From: Pyxicephalus adspersus
Taxonomy: Eukaryota; Chordata; Amphibia; Anura; Pyxicephalidae
Direction of reading: 5' to 3'
Length of the DNA stretch: 64,000 nt
Assembly (NCBI RefSeq): GCF_032062135.1
Contig: NC_092861.1
Coordinates: 123,709,085-123,773,084 of the forward strand
The position numbers were made by a program, and so were the translations under genes. Shown one piece after another: positions 61,496-64,000 of the stretch (the stretch's first letter is position 1; every line of letters starts with the position of its first letter). A model generated the notes under the pieces. That model was not told the origin of the DNA, made no database searches, and saw nothing but the letters and a program-made list of their open reading frames with translations.

Positions 61496-61769
61496 CTAAT
61501 CAACAATCATGTAACACTCCTGGATGAGAAAATCGTAAGGGTCAGTGTTACCTAAAATCAAATATCAATATCCTTGGGCTGAGAATTCTAAAAAAAAACA
61601 ATATATGATAGCTTCTGCCCAGTTTGAATTAACCTAAACTTTAAAAATACAAAAATGAATTAATAAGCAATTACAATGCATATTACTAAAAATTGTGCTT
61701 GCAGATGAAGAAGTACAAATACTGTAATTAGTAATAACTTCATCTGTGATTTTCATGTTCTTCTCAGTA

Positions 61770-62010
61770 AAATGCCATAAAAAGACTATCAGTAAAAGTC
61801 TGGAGAGGGGCCAGAGGAGATAGATGCATCAGATATGACAGGTCACAGTTTCCATCCAACTCTGCAAGAAGTACTTTTCTTGACGGTGTTTTGGGATTTC
61901 GCTAATTAAGATGCACTCCATCACCTAAGTTTGCTGTGAAAACCAGTTGGCCTTAATTGAATTCATTACACATTAATTGAATAAATATTAAACCTCTGTT
62001 AGGAAGAGTA
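61770..62010. promoter_or_regulatory. Candidate conserved non-coding element 11
   Basis: Repeat-free block with TTTCGCTAATTAAGATGCAC, CCTTAATTGAATTCATTACA and CATTAATTGAATAAATATT, an accumulation of TAATTA/TTAATTG homeodomain-type words. Confidence 0.38.
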
Positions 62011-62171
62011 CCTCTCATAGGAATGACGGAGAATTTTTGTCACATAAGTGAATAAGTGTAAGTGAATCTAAAACACTAAGTAGCATGATTTATTTTTAAG
62101 CAATAAGACAAATGAGTAAAGTTTAGGGTTGTGCAATTCATTTAACGTGAACCAATTTTTACATTTGTGTT

Positions 62172-62736
62172 TTAAAGGGGACCGGACACCTAAACACAGA
62201 AAAATTTATTTTTGAAACTAAATAAAACAATTGAATAATAAATTTATAAACCAGTAATGGGGTTATTAAATAAAGCCTAACTTTAACAGACAGGTATAAT
62301 GGGACAAAGTAATGCAGCTTTATGTTCAATAAAGCAAACAAGGGCCAGACCCCCTCCCTCCTTCTCCAAAAACCTACTATATGAAAGTGAGAAACCAATC
62401 TGGAAGGAGTTAAGCTAGAATTAAGCTTACCTTACCCCCATCCTCCACCTATTACACCTATGCCTGGTGTAGAGTCTGGTGGAACACATAACAGGGAAAT
62501 GTCACAAGAAGATGCTCTTGCAACAGACTAAAGTGTCTTCTGTGGAGATATTGCTCGATTCGCATCCGTGTGACTGTACCAAGAAGGACAGTAAAGCAGA
62601 AGAGGACTGTGAGGTAAGTATATTTCTAACTTTACCATTTATAGGTATTTTTATCACCTGTATATATTATATGCAAAGTATTTTTGGGGAAATCTGTATA
62701 AGCAGACTTTCCATTTTAGTGGAAAGTCAGCTTTAA
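62172..62736. mobile_element. TTAA-flanked MITE, 565 bp
   Basis: Starts TTAAAGGGGACCGGACACCT; the right end is the complement of TTAAAGCTGACTTTCCACTA. A plus-strand donor-like CTGTGAGGTAAGTAT lies inside at about 62607. Confidence 0.6.
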
Positions 62737-63119
62737 TGTATCAAAAAAATGCATTTTTGTTAAATGTAGGATGTGTAAGCACCTAAGTTTAAATGGCAAT
62801 GTGACTTGGAAAGGGAAAGCAGCACAAGAAGCCAGCCAGTACTGCTGCAGGTCTCACCTCCTACTTTTTCAGTATGTTCCTGGTAAGTTACCCCAGCAAT
62901 GGCTGGGATACATTCAAAGGGAAGAAAAGTTTGCAATTAGTTATGGTATGGGAAAGTGATACAACAATATTCTAGTGGCAAGCTGACAACTGTAAAATTT
63001 TTGGTGACAGTGGTTACCAGGACTAATAAGGAAATAAATATTTTGCAGCAATGTTCACCTTAGCTAACATCATTTAATCCCACTTCTTCTAAACACAAGT
63101 AATCCTATCAAACAGGTTT

Positions 63120-63463
63120 ATTATTATGAAATAAATGTACCTGCCAGCTTGCAATCTTTTAGTCTATGTACAGTAAGCTACACATGTGCAGCTCGGTGTA
63201 CTATGCCAGGTATCCCAGCATCCTCCCTGGCAGCCAGGAATAAATTACTCATTCTGGGCTGCCAATCAAGATTGCTAAAGATCAAGAAACTAATAAAAGA
63301 CTGGATCAAGATGGGGATGCCTGCAATGGAGTGAGGACTGGTTGGTGCATTTAAAAAAAATGTTATCAGGCAGGTAAGTTGATTTTATTGCAGAAGCGAC
63401 ATCGCCTGTTCCTTCTGCAATAAAGAACCTGCCTGCTTTAATTTCCATTTATTTTGCTTTTAA
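63120..63463. mobile_element. TTAA-type MITE family 1, left-truncated
   Basis: ATTGCAGAAGCGACATCGCC, TTCTGCAATAAAGAACCTGC and the end ATTTTGCTTTTAA match the copies at 30055, 50681 and 52191. The left end is missing. Confidence 0.68.
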
Positions 63464-63639
63464 TCCCAAAGTTTCAAGAGATACACGGAAGAATGAGTCA
63501 TTGATATATTCTACTCGCTATCCAGAGAATTCCTGCTTGACATTATAGGTTCCAACTGATGTAAATCTGGATAATAAAGAGTCATATATTTCTACCTATC
63601 TAAAATGATCATTTTTATCTCCACTCTGCATTCAAACTA

Positions 63640-63940
63640 GATAATTTTCACCCTTGGAAATTGACCAACGATAATTCACAAGTTTTGATTGTTTTAATAA
63701 CACTTGTATAAAACTCCTTGGCTTCTGGTATGGTGGCACATTTAACACTCCTTCAGCCTATTATATAATTGCCTTTTATAAGTCGTTTAAAATTATCACC
63801 GAAGTGCACTGTGATGCTTCACAGCTGATTAAAGCTATTCACTCATGCCAATTCGACTGCTGTTCCTATTTTGAATTGGCCCTAAATAGCAGTATCATTG
63901 AAGTCAATCTCAAGGCACAATGCAGAGTGAAATTAATAAG
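63640..63940. promoter_or_regulatory. Candidate conserved non-coding element 12
   Basis: Repeat-free block with ACCAACGATAATTCACAAG, GCACTGTGATGCTTCACAGC and CTATTTTGAATTGGCC. It extends towards the window edge. Evidence is compositional only. Confidence 0.32.
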
Positions 63941-64000
63941 CAAGTATACATCAGATAGAATATAGATACAGTGATATGAATTCATTTTTAGACAATCTCT

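Overview
This is a 64-kb piece of a vertebrate nuclear genome, most likely from a frog (anuran), probably a neobatrachian. It is AT-rich and has no prokaryote-like gene packing. No uninterrupted reading frame of cellular-gene length is present. The repeats point to an amphibian: tRNA-derived V-type SINEs whose tail is shared with an L2-like LINE, TTAA-flanked miniature elements ending TTAAAGCGGAACTAAA, CpG-rich PIF/Harbinger-type MITEs, Tc1/mariner remnants, hAT-type MITEs and CR1/L1-like LINE scraps. The anuran assignment rests on remembered repeat style and was not checked by a search.

The main result is a partial protein-coding gene on the minus strand that a simple ORF scan does not show because its exons are very small. 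Nine candidate exons lie, in transcript order, at 46213-46315, 45139-45207, 16171-16222, 15001-15084, 12938-12960, 6717-6755, 2743-2851, 2613-2623 and 127-1. Each has an acceptor AG and a donor GT where visible, is open in one consistent frame, and joins its neighbour in compatible phase. That is eight junctions in a row, including an 11-nt and a 23-nt microexon. The product is about 205 residues of a larger, mainly helical, partly coiled-coil protein. I could not recognise the family. The start lies beyond 64000 and the end beyond base 1.

Layout: 1-16.2 kb holds seven of the nine exons, with introns carrying a foldback MITE, a dead Tc1 transposase, an L1-like scrap, a 29-G run and a cluster of conserved-element-like DNA (13.2-14.4 kb). 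From 16.2 to 45.1 kb there is one 28.9-kb intron. It contains SINE/LINE debris, a CpG-rich Harbinger MITE, an L2 reverse-transcriptase tail, a nested mariner/Harbinger MITE pair and several repeat-free blocks (about 24.4, 32.3-32.8, 35.6-36.3 and 37.0-37.7 kb) that read like conserved non-coding elements. The two upstream exons are at 45.1-46.3 kb. From 46.3 to 64 kb no exon was found. That stretch carries many TTAA MITEs, a second Harbinger MITE, a degenerate minisatellite, an inverted pair of CR1 ends and more enhancer-like blocks.

A gene of tiny exons and large introns filled with enhancer-like islands fits a bystander gene in a genomic regulatory block around a developmental transcription factor outside the window. 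No CpG island or promoter was seen, which fits an interior position in the locus. Conservation itself could not be measured here. Exon calls are strong where splice sites, open frame and phase agree (A, B, D, F), and moderate for C, E1, E2, G and H.
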